This document shows positions 42,586 through 50,355 of a stretch of 64,000 nucleotides of DNA, in pieces. Each line of letters starts with the position of its first letter. Position 1 is the first letter of the stretch. The notes under the pieces were generated by a model. It saw only the letters and a program-made list of their open reading frames with translations, was not told the origin of the DNA and did no database searches. Position numbers and translations under genes: made by a program. The stretch is from Paludibacteraceae bacterium (GTDB lineage: Bacteria > Bacteroidota > Bacteroidia > Bacteroidales > Paludibacteraceae). The stretch spans positions 1 to 64,000 of the forward strand of contig JAKSKR010000001.1 of assembly GCA_024401645.1 (NCBI GenBank), in the 5' to 3' direction.

Positions 42586-44766
42586 ATGAAAAAATTATAT
42601 ATACCGACAACTACGTTGAATTTTAATAATGTGTTGTCAAGTGAAAGTATTTCACCAAAATCCTTTTATGAGAAACGTGGGTTTGGCTATTCTCGTTGGA
42701 TGACGATACCCGAAAATCCATTTGATAATTGTATAGTTCTATATGATTATATCGGAAATGTTGTAAGGCCCAAAAGTGAATTGGAAGATCATCCACTTCT
42801 GATAGAAGTAGAGTTGGATGAAAATATGGTAAAGTCAGTTGGTGACGGTATGTATATGTGTGATCACACTATTTATTTGACACCAACCAGTACTCGTTTC
42901 TTGTTCTTTTCTGATCTGAATCTGAAAATTACGTATTCAATGTCAGAAAGTAGTCTTGAAACAAAGTTGTGGGGAATTTATCATAAGAAAATTGAAATAC
43001 TCCAAAATGTCGGTGAACCTTATAAAATAATAAATGTTGATGATTTGTCTTTAAATACAGATGCAATAAAATCTGATATTAAGATAAATAAACTTAAAGG
43101 TTTGTTATATGGATATTTTATAGGTAAACTATTGTCGATGAGTATTGATGATGTTAAATGTCTCAATGCCTATAAGGAAATTCATAATATATTTGCTGCT
43201 ATTCTTTCAAGTTTTTCAAAACAGCCTACTGTTGCTCAAGATGAACGCTTAGAAGAATTGTTCTCTTATATCAATGGACAAACTCCTTTTTATCAAAAAT
43301 TATCTGTAATTGTTGATAATGAAAATGTCCGGAAACAAGTTTTGAACCTTATACGTGAAACGTATGGAGAAGTAAGGGATGAAGTTAATAAAACTCATTA
43401 TTTGTCTTATCTTCGCTCCAATAATGAGGAAAATGAAAATACCGCGATTAGTTGGATAAAATCTAAGATTCTAGATTCTGAAAAGGGAAAAGGAAAGTAT
43501 GGGTTGTCAACTATTGGATTGGATGACTTGATCGTTGTTGATGGATTATTGCACTCTGTAAAGGGTGATTTCTTATCAGCAGAGGTTGAAGATACTATAT
43601 TGAAAACATGGATTAATAGTACTTTGCTTAAGAACGAATATAATGGTAGAATCAGCACTTATCGGGAGGTTCTTGCTACTGATATTACGAAAGAAACAAA
43701 AAGCGTTTGTGGTGATGAGCTGTGGGGAAAAAGTACGTATAAGACAAGGTTGAACAATCTTCGCCATTTTATTGCCGGTGATAATGTTGAATTAGAATGG
43801 GGAAAAGATTTTATTTCGGCATTATCTGCAGTTGTGTTGTATGGCGAAAATTGGGAAAAATTGTTGTCGTTTATGCAGTCAAAGGAAATAACTGATTATG
43901 GGTTGGCCTTTGCTCTTTATGGTGAGTTGCATGGTTTCTCAAATTTAACGAGAGACTTTACGGATGTGTTATATTCACAGCCTGATAGAGGCTCTTTGTG
44001 GAATGTTTATAGGGAAATATATGGACAGTTGTTGGGTGAAAAATTACCTGATTTAATTAATATAGAAAAGGAAGGTGATACAGAATCCTTGCTACAAAAG
44101 GATTCTGAAACGGTAAAAATGGAAACCATTAAGGAAAAAGTTGACCCTATAATGAACGAATTTTTTGGAAGTGACGAATTCACGGGTTTGGGTGTTGCCG
44201 CAAACTGGTATAAGAAAGAACTGATGTCTCTATCTTATATTGATGCTGACGATTTCTTAAGCCAAATGAAAAAGTTAGGTAAAAAAAAAGATGCACCAAA
44301 GTCAACAAAAAGGAAATGGGATAAATGCGTAAAATTCTTTGGAAAAGCAATTTCTGAGAGCTCAAAAAATCAAGCAAAAGAAGAACCTTTGTTATTTGAT
44401 GTCTATAAAGAATTTCCTATAGGTGATTCTTTTTATTGTGATGTTAACATAATGATTCATATTGAAAAATTTTTGCCGGAAGATAGCTCCATAAGGAACC
44501 AATTTAAAGAAGATCTTGAATGGTTTCAAAATAATTATAAGGAATCTTATTATGATAAAAAAAAAGGTAAACAAGAGATAGGTCTCTATAAAAGTAGAAA
44601 TAAGGAGAATGCTGCGGTTATAGATAATTTTGGAAATTACTGTTCAAATAAGGTCAATTTAGATGTTGAAAACCCAAAAATGAAGTATTTGTCAGATCGT
44701 TATCGAAAGATTGATATTCAGAAAATTATTGATTTTTTAAAGAAGGAATATAAAGTAAATGTCTGA
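42586..44766 (+). CDS. Large protein of unknown function, operon core
   Basis: 726 residues from ATG 42586, one base after the helicase stop and preceded by GGAGG, which fixes the start. I recognise no domain. The first 200 residues are beta-rich (FYEKRGFGYSRWMTIPENPFDNCIVLYDYIG...DHTIYLTPTSTRFLF). The middle is helical with a Glu/Lys-rich stretch, and the end (FYCDVNIMIHIEKFLPEDSSI, KYLSDRYRKIDIQKIIDFLKKEY) is mixed. No signal peptide or membrane helix. Being the largest and unmatched member, it may carry the specific function of the system. It overlaps the DUF1848 gene by eight bases. Confidence 0.75.
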   Translation: MKKLYIPTTTLNFNNVLSSESISPKSFYEKRGFGYSRWMTIPENPFDNCIVLYDYIGNVVRPKSELEDHPLLIEVELDENMVKSVGDGMYMCDHTIYLTPTSTRFLFFSDLNLKITYSMSESSLETKLWGIYHKKIEILQNVGEPYKIINVDDLSLNTDAIKSDIKINKLKGLLYGYFIGKLLSMSIDDVKCLNAYKEIHNIFAAILSSFSKQPTVAQDERLEELFSYINGQTPFYQKLSVIVDNENVRKQVLNLIRETYGEVRDEVNKTHYLSYLRSNNEENENTAISWIKSKILDSEKGKGKYGLSTIGLDDLIVVDGLLHSVKGDFLSAEVEDTILKTWINSTLLKNEYNGRISTYREVLATDITKETKSVCGDELWGKSTYKTRLNNLRHFIAGDNVELEWGKDFISALSAVVLYGENWEKLLSFMQSKEITDYGLAFALYGELHGFSNLTRDFTDVLYSQPDRGSLWNVYREIYGQLLGEKLPDLINIEKEGDTESLLQKDSETVKMETIKEKVDPIMNEFFGSDEFTGLGVAANWYKKELMSLSYIDADDFLSQMKKLGKKKDAPKSTKRKWDKCVKFFGKAISESSKNQAKEEPLLFDVYKEFPIGDSFYCDVNIMIHIEKFLPEDSSIRNQFKEDLEWFQNNYKESYYDKKKGKQEIGLYKSRNKENAAVIDNFGNYCSNKVNLDVENPKMKYLSDRYRKIDIQKIIDFLKKEYKVNV

Positions 44767-45808
44767 AAAGAGCAAACTTAGGACTGAAAATGGATGTCTG
44801 GTCGATTCAATAGCTCCTGTTATAATATCTGCTAGCCGGTCGACTGATATACCTGCATTCTATGCCAAATGGTTTTTTAATCGTTTGGAGAAAGGGTATT
44901 GTACTTGGTACAATCCTTTCAATCAGCAGAAAATGTATATTTCTTTCAAGAATTGTAAAGTCATTGTGTTTTGGACAAAAAATCCGAAACCCATAATGCC
45001 TTATTTGCATATTTTGGATGAACTTGGAATTCATTACTATTTTCAAGTGACTCTAAATGATTATATGAGAGAGGGCTTTGAACCTAATGTACCCTCAGTT
45101 GAAGAACGAGTTGAAACATTTAAAGAATTATCTTCAAAAATCGGGAAGGATAGAATTATATGGCGTTTTGACCCTCTTATAGTCACAAAACAGATTTCAC
45201 CTCGAGAATTGTTAACAAGAATATGGCATGTTGGCAATAAATTAAAAGGTTATACTGACAAACTTGTTTTCAGTTTTGTTGATGTCAAGGCGTACCGAAA
45301 GGTTCAGAACAATTTGGTAAAGGAAACAGGTTACTTCGTTAAGGAAGATGTTGAGTCTGCAGAAATGACAGAGACGCAGCGACAGGAAGTTGTGGATGGG
45401 TTAGTGAAGATTCGCGAAGCATGGAAAAAAGAAGGGTGGAATGTGACCATGGCAACTTGTGCAGAGGATTTTGACTATGCCCAATATCAAATAGAGCATA
45501 ATCGTTGTATTGATGGAGAATTGATGAAACAAATATTTGCTGATGATGAAGAACTAGTTTATTATTTACATACTTTAAAATGGCCAGAACGAGATATATT
45601 TGGTGAACTTCCTCCATTGCCAACAAAACAGAAAAACGTAAAGGATTCAGGCCAACGAAAAGTGTGTGGTTGTATGGTTAGTAAAGACATTGGCATGTAT
45701 AACACATGTCGTCATTTTTGTGTTTATTGCTATGCAAACACAAGTAAGGAATGTGTTCAAAAGAATGCAGAAAAACATAACGATCAAAGTGAGAGTATAA
45801 TTGAATGA
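44759..45808 (+). CDS. DUF1848 family protein
   Basis: 349 residues. PVIISASRSTDIPAFYAKWFFNRL, VIVFWTKNPKPIMPYL, YYFQVTLNDY and DRIIWRFDPL match DUF1848. A C-terminal CRHFCVYCYAN (Cx3Cx2C, about 327-334) plus an upstream CGC suggests an iron-sulfur cluster, similar to the radical SAM motif but placed at the end of the protein. DUF1848 members are uncharacterised; a link to photolyase-like spore photoproduct chemistry has been suggested only by fold. The start overlaps the preceding gene by eight bases and the end overlaps the next by four. AT-rich like the rest of the operon. Confidence 0.82.
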   Translation: MSEKSKLRTENGCLVDSIAPVIISASRSTDIPAFYAKWFFNRLEKGYCTWYNPFNQQKMYISFKNCKVIVFWTKNPKPIMPYLHILDELGIHYYFQVTLNDYMREGFEPNVPSVEERVETFKELSSKIGKDRIIWRFDPLIVTKQISPRELLTRIWHVGNKLKGYTDKLVFSFVDVKAYRKVQNNLVKETGYFVKEDVESAEMTETQRQEVVDGLVKIREAWKKEGWNVTMATCAEDFDYAQYQIEHNRCIDGELMKQIFADDEELVYYLHTLKWPERDIFGELPPLPTKQKNVKDSGQRKVCGCMVSKDIGMYNTCRHFCVYCYANTSKECVQKNAEKHNDQSESIIE

Positions 45809-46311
45809 TAACTCCCTTTAGTGACAAATTATTAAACTTTGAGTATTTAAAATTTATGAGTACATATGGACTTTTAGACAGAATCCCTTTTGGAAAACAT
45901 TCTGGAGATACGGTGAAGTATATAATAGATAATGACAAAAACTATTATCGTTGGATGGTTGAAAATTGTTATGATGTAGATTTTACTGATGATGTCTATG
46001 ATTATGCCAATGGCGCTGATTATTCAAAAAAACGTGGAGATCCTAAAGAAGATGAGTATCAACGATTGTTAGATATTTGCAGAAATATGGATTTTGAAGC
46101 CCCATATGAATTGAGCGAATATATTACTGACAATAATATTGGTCGATATTTCCCCCATCTCGCAGGAGATGTGAAATTTGATGATGGCAGTACCCTTGAA
46201 AATGGTATAGCTCCAGAATCTTATGGAAGACTATGTAGAGATTTAGGTTTTGAAGGACCTAAATCATACAAATATGTAACTAATTTCACTCCTAATAAAG
46301 ATCTTTATTAA
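45805..46311 (+). CDS. Small protein with an IPFGKHSG motif
   Basis: 168 residues. DRIPFGKHSGDTVKYIIDNDKNYYRWMVENC (in parts: residues about 25-55) resembles the small C-terminal module of exonuclease X-like proteins and DUF3820, pattern 'PFGK..G......D..Y..W'. The rest (FEAPYELSEYI...RYFPHLAGDVKF...GRLCRDLGF) is unrecognised. The ATG overlaps the DUF1848 stop (ATGATAA), which supports this start; an inner ATG at 45856 is possible. Last gene of the operon, followed by a terminator. It may bind nucleic acid, but this is inference from the weak motif. Confidence 0.65.
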   Translation: MITPFSDKLLNFEYLKFMSTYGLLDRIPFGKHSGDTVKYIIDNDKNYYRWMVENCYDVDFTDDVYDYANGADYSKKRGDPKEDEYQRLLDICRNMDFEAPYELSEYITDNNIGRYFPHLAGDVKFDDGSTLENGIAPESYGRLCRDLGFEGPKSYKYVTNFTPNKDLY

Positions 46312-46404
46312 AGCAAAATCTTTATGTCTGAGTTTATACTGCCTATTGTGATTTTGATTTCTCAAGATATTTGTTAATCTTTTAGTATTCTTTTTAGATA
46401 AGTT

Positions 46405-46440
46405 AAGCCGTTTTAGCACAGATCCTAAAACGGCTTGTTT
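46405..46440 (+). terminator. Terminator of the five-gene operon
   Basis: AAGCCGTTTTAG (46405-46416) pairs with CTAAAACGGCTT (46425-46436), followed by GTTT. It lies 93 bases after the last stop. Confidence 0.75.
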
Positions 46441-46461
46441 ATAAATGGTTACCTTTATAGA

Positions 46462-46488
46462 TAAGTGTCTAAATAGAAAGGACACTTA
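46462..46488. repeat. 8-bp dyad before the Sel1 gene
   Basis: TAAGTGTC (46462-46469) and GACACTTA (46481-46488) are perfect inverted copies 11 bases apart. It sits 43 bases upstream of the Sel1 gene, so it could be an operator or a leader hairpin. Confidence 0.4.
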
Positions 46489-46530
46489 CTAATGAAGAAA
46501 TGTCATATTATATTTTATAATATTTAGTTT

Positions 46531-47616
46531 ATGATTTTTGATAGATATACCCTTGTTTGGGACAACCTTAAATGGAATGCTGAGGTCGTATTGGAAGCGA
46601 ATACATTGATACGTGACGGTAAGATAATAGACGGTTTTTCTACCCTTATAGAACTTGTGGACGATGGAAATCCAATCGCCATGTTTTACATGGCGATGCA
46701 CTATTACAGTCATATTGGCATTGTGCATAATTCGGGAATGGTGGCGGAATATATGACAGCGGCAGCCGAAAATGGCTTGGGTATTGCTCAATACCAGTTG
46801 GGAGAGATGTATGAAAGCGGTTGCTATGTCAATTTTGACAGGGAATTGTCGAACCAATGGTATATAAGGGCGAAAACTACGTTAGGTGAGGAATCTAAAG
46901 CAGGAAACCCTATTAGCATGTTGTTGTTAGGAAATATCTTTGGAGAAGGGAAAGCAACCAAGACTGACCCTCTGCGTTCTTACATATGCTGTTGCAAGGC
47001 AACAAAGGCGTGTAACGTGGATGGACATATTAACGTGGCAATATGCTATATACGTGGTGTAGGCGTAGAGAAAGACGAATGTAAGGGATTGCAGATGCTA
47101 TCAAAAATTGCTAAGGTTGGCAATGCAAGAGCCCAACGTAATTTGGGTGTATGCTATAATTATGGCTATGGTGTAGTGAAGGACGAGTCAAAGGCTGTTG
47201 AATGGTATGAAAAATCAGCAGAACAGGGCAATGCGGATGCCCAACGTGCATTGGGGAATTGCTATTATAACGGCAGTGGCGTGGTGAAGGACGAGTCAAA
47301 GGCTGTTGAATGGTATGAAAAATCAGCAGAACAGGGCAATGCGGATGCTCAGTATAATTTGGTGAATTACTATTTCAACGTGCAAATGGGTGGTATTGAT
47401 AGTTTGGCAGTTCATTGGCTTCAGAAATTAGCAGCACAAGGGGATCCTGATGCCCAGTGTGATTTGGGCGCATGCTATGAAAATGGCAGAGGCCTAGCGA
47501 GGAACGAGTCAAAGGCTATTGAATGGTATGAGAAATCAGCCGAACTGGGCAATCCTGAAGCCCAGCATCGTTTGGATTTGCTAATACAAAGGAGTAGGCG
47601 TAGCAATGGATTCTAA
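46531..47616 (+). CDS. Sel1-repeat (TPR-like) protein
   Basis: 361 residues, no signal peptide. About seven Sel1-like repeats of 36 residues with the form 'A...LG..Y..G.GV.KD..KA.EWY.KSAE.GN..AQ'. The middle repeats are recent: 47176-47240 and 47284-47348 are identical at the DNA level, 108 bases apart. Sel1 repeats form helical scaffolds for protein binding. In bacteria such proteins serve signalling, toxin-immunity or envelope roles; nothing here decides which. The C-terminus is basic (QRSRRSNGF). It stands alone between the AT-rich operon and a broken regulator. Confidence 0.85.
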   Translation: MIFDRYTLVWDNLKWNAEVVLEANTLIRDGKIIDGFSTLIELVDDGNPIAMFYMAMHYYSHIGIVHNSGMVAEYMTAAAENGLGIAQYQLGEMYESGCYVNFDRELSNQWYIRAKTTLGEESKAGNPISMLLLGNIFGEGKATKTDPLRSYICCCKATKACNVDGHINVAICYIRGVGVEKDECKGLQMLSKIAKVGNARAQRNLGVCYNYGYGVVKDESKAVEWYEKSAEQGNADAQRALGNCYYNGSGVVKDESKAVEWYEKSAEQGNADAQYNLVNYYFNVQMGGIDSLAVHWLQKLAAQGDPDAQCDLGACYENGRGLARNESKAIEWYEKSAELGNPEAQHRLDLLIQRSRRSNGF

Positions 47617-47783
47617 ATATTGTGTTAAAAGTCAGGGGTCAATCGATGATTTTAGTGTTTTTGAATAATCATCACATATCAAGGAACTAAAAGCATTAAC
47701 AATATATTACAATATGGTTAAGACTAATAATCTCTTTACTGAACCAAATAAATAGAAAAGATCGTATACAAAAGATTGATCGT

Positions 47784-48164
47784 TTGATTAACAGGGCGTA
47801 TAATGAAGAGATGCAGAAGGTGATGGACGGCTATTTCGACCACATCATCGGCGTTACAAACTATTCGAATAATCCCGTTCTTAACATCACCTTTTGGGCA
47901 AGCAGACACGAAACGCTATATATAAGGTCAAAACCAATTCATTCAACGCAGGAAGAAGTCGGCAAGGTTGAAGAAAGGCATTTGAGACAACAATATCCAA
48001 AGTTGGAAGACGGGGCATTCTTCCATATAAAATGTAAGGACAACTACGAACTGCAACGCGAATTTGTTAGCCACTTTGATGGACTTGTTCTATTAGAACC
48101 GACAGAACTTAAAGAAACAATCAAAGAAAAAATTAGGAAAATGAAGGATGTATATAATGGTTAG
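47784..48164 (+). pseudogene. C-terminal remnant of a WYL-domain regulator
   Basis: About 126 residues. YFDHIIGVTN, ITFWASRHETLYIRSKPIHSTQEEV and CKDNYELQREFVSHFDGLVLLEPTELKETI follow the C-terminal half of WYL/DeoR-like regulators (WYL end plus WCX extension). The helix-turn-helix and the WYL motif itself are missing. The reading frame stays open upstream to at least 47700 without an ATG, and the best start is a TTG. This looks like a truncated gene. An intact partner that recruits this fragment is a less likely alternative. It lies between the Sel1 gene and a small membrane protein. Confidence 0.6.
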
Positions 48165-48310
48165 GTTGCGCGAGTGCTTGCAATTCAACGAAGATGACGA
48201 ATATTGTTTTTTTCTGCAAGCCTTGCAGAAATTTCTGTTCTTGCGCCCATTTTGCTTATTTTGAGACCTAAATAATAAGAGAAAACAGTTAAAAACTTAA
48301 TTTTTAGAGT

Positions 48311-48505
48311 ATGTCAAAATGGGTAATTGCCTTCCTTATTGTAATTGGAGGGGCTTTATTGATGAGTGTTATTGGTGGCGCAACTGGAACACAACGTGGC
48401 GGACCCTTTGCAACTATTATTGTGGTTGCTGTTGGTGGCGCTTTGTATTCATTGTTCCATCAAGATAATAAAGATGATGACAACGATTCGACCTTGCAAA
48501 AATAA
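48311..48505 (+). CDS. Small two-helix membrane protein
   Basis: 64 residues with two hydrophobic helices (about 4-22 and 33-49) and an acidic tail (DNKDDDNDSTLQK). No family recognised. Its stop shares one base with the J-domain gene start (TAATG), so the two are translationally coupled. It may form a membrane partner for the J-domain protein. Confidence 0.65.
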   Translation: MSKWVIAFLIVIGGALLMSVIGGATGTQRGGPFATIIVVAVGGALYSLFHQDNKDDDNDSTLQK

Positions 48506-49053
48506 TGTTCAGAGACTATTATGCCATTCTAGAGGTCGATAGAAACTGTAGTGCTGAAGATATAAGAAGCGCTTACCGTTCTTTGTCGAAAAAATGGCAC
48601 CCAGATAGAAATCCGGGAAAGGATACGTCGAAAGAGATGATTGACATAAACGATGCCTATTCAATCTTAAAGGATCCTGCGAGCAGACGACTTTACGATG
48701 TTGCATATGACAAGTATGTCCTTTACTTGCAAGAACAGAAGAAAAGGCGTCAAGTTGTTGTTTATGAATCTAATATAGGCTCTGACGACGCAACGAAGAA
48801 ACAAAATGAAGGGACATCGCAAAAATATGAAGAGGTGTTCGATGAACCTTTCTATTCTGGTGACGATGATCTTGAAAGGAAGATGCAAGCTTCGCGAAAG
48901 AATGCGGAGTCGCTTGTTGCCAATTTCATGAAGAACTTGAAGAAAGATTCGAAGGTTGCTGCTAAAGGTGCTGCTGAAAACTGCTTGATATATTTTGTGA
49001 TGATTATTATTGTCAACGTGATAGTGGCTATTGTGGTGGCGGCATCTAAATGA
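48505..49053 (+). CDS. Membrane-anchored J-domain protein
   Basis: 182 residues. A J domain fills residues 3-70: YYAILEVDRNCSAEDIRSAYRSLSKKWHPDRNPG with the HPD motif intact. A charged linker follows, then one C-terminal membrane helix (about 158-178). The glycine-rich and zinc domains of DnaJ are missing, so this is a class III J protein that would recruit DnaK to the membrane. It is coupled to the small membrane protein upstream and closed by a terminator. Confidence 0.88.
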   Translation: MFRDYYAILEVDRNCSAEDIRSAYRSLSKKWHPDRNPGKDTSKEMIDINDAYSILKDPASRRLYDVAYDKYVLYLQEQKKRRQVVVYESNIGSDDATKKQNEGTSQKYEEVFDEPFYSGDDDLERKMQASRKNAESLVANFMKNLKKDSKVAAKGAAENCLIYFVMIIIVNVIVAIVVAASK

Positions 49054-49056
49054 TGA

Positions 49057-49083
49057 AAAGGGCGCACAGTCATTGCGCCCTTT
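49057..49083 (+). terminator. Terminator after the J-domain gene
   Basis: AAAGGGCGCA (49057-49066) pairs with TGCGCCCTTT (49074-49083), loop CAGTCAT. Confidence 0.75.
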
Positions 49084-49106
49084 CCTTATACTCAAATTGA
49101 ACTGAT

Positions 49107-50315
49107 ATGAAAAAAAGACTTACACTTGTTATAATGCTTACAGCCTTGTGCTGTTCCCATCTGTCTGTTGCAAGCGACAGGCAGGATGTTGACGTGTGGA
49201 AACGTGCGGACGCTAAGCAAGGAAAGAAAACGGTTGGCACAAAGGCAAACAGCGGCATGCAGTCAATAAACAATAGTACGCTGATTAGAACTGAAGAAAA
49301 GGCAACGGTGACGGCTGACTGCGATTGGACCGGACTGACACCAATGGCACAAAGGCAAATGGTGAGAGCATATGCTGCTGTTTTCGATTTGTTTGCTAAA
49401 GAATCTGTGCCGTATGGTGGCGATACGGAGTCGCTATGGGTTGCCGATACTGTACACACGTTGGCTCAACAGATTCAAACCGAATACTTGAGCTATGAGG
49501 ATTGCCTGGCAAAAATTAATGTTATGCAGTCGTGTGTTGGCTATGGCTTGGCTTATATGCCTGCTCTTATGGCTACTTCGGCCCAAACTTCTATGGGTAT
49601 AAAAGGCTCAACATTCCTTGATGTTGTGCAAGGTAATGTTGACGAAACCAATAGTATGTACAAAAAGGTTGCGAGACAGGCTTACCCTGATGTGAAACGT
49701 CTTTCGGCAATGTCGTTTTCGTCGTGGAAGAACTTCATAACGTCCTACTTGTGCTGGAATGTTTTAGGTAAAGAAGAGGTCTATTCTTCGGAACTAACAG
49801 ATGCGTCTAATAAAGTAGTGCGAACCATGACAGCTTGTGCCGACAGTATTATGGCATTGCCTTATTCAAAGAAAACTAAATTTAGGGCTATGTTCCTGCT
49901 CGAGGCTAATGCTAGCATGTCGGCGCTGTCGCCGCTTTGTTTTGCCTTGATTGGTACGGAAAAGGAATATAGCGTAGACGTGAGGCTTCTTAAAGATTTT
50001 TATGATGTTTATCTGCCTTTAGAAGTGAAAGCGAAAGATGGTTCTATTCAGGAATTTACCGATGAAGAGTTTGAAGAAGTTGCACTGTACTTCTCGAATC
50101 TTAAGGTCTTATTTCTGAAGCGCCTAACTTCTAAACTGGAACGGTATAATGAATTGGATGAATTGGATGCCGAACGGACGGATGAAGAAATGTGGGAAGA
50201 AACCGTGCAGGAAAATACCCTAGAAGCTTACGACAAATACATTAAATTCACACAACGGCAAACGCATTTGAAGGAGGCTTTCGCTGCGAGAAAACGTCTG
50301 AACAACGTCAAGTGA
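49107..50315 (+). CDS. Secreted protein of unknown function
   Basis: 402 residues. A signal peptide of about 22 residues (MKKRLTLVIMLTALCCSHLSVA) is present without a lipobox position in the standard place. The mature part is mostly helical with a Lys/Thr-rich start and a Glu-rich end (LDELDAERTDEEMWEETVQE). I recognise no domain or catalytic motif and no T9SS tail. It starts 24 bases after the preceding terminator and converges on the ATPase-nuclease array, with only 40 bases between stop codons. Confidence 0.7.
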   Translation: MKKRLTLVIMLTALCCSHLSVASDRQDVDVWKRADAKQGKKTVGTKANSGMQSINNSTLIRTEEKATVTADCDWTGLTPMAQRQMVRAYAAVFDLFAKESVPYGGDTESLWVADTVHTLAQQIQTEYLSYEDCLAKINVMQSCVGYGLAYMPALMATSAQTSMGIKGSTFLDVVQGNVDETNSMYKKVARQAYPDVKRLSAMSFSSWKNFITSYLCWNVLGKEEVYSSELTDASNKVVRTMTACADSIMALPYSKKTKFRAMFLLEANASMSALSPLCFALIGTEKEYSVDVRLLKDFYDVYLPLEVKAKDGSIQEFTDEEFEEVALYFSNLKVLFLKRLTSKLERYNELDELDAERTDEEMWEETVQENTLEAYDKYIKFTQRQTHLKEAFAARKRLNNVK

Positions 50316-50355
50316 TGGCTCTCTTGCCTTTATATGAACGTAGCTAACTGCCTCA

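Noticed and set aside
40745..46311. Gabija (GajA/GajB) identity for the operon
   Set aside because: A UvrD-like helicase is present, but there is no OLD-family TOPRIM nuclease; the other genes do not fit.
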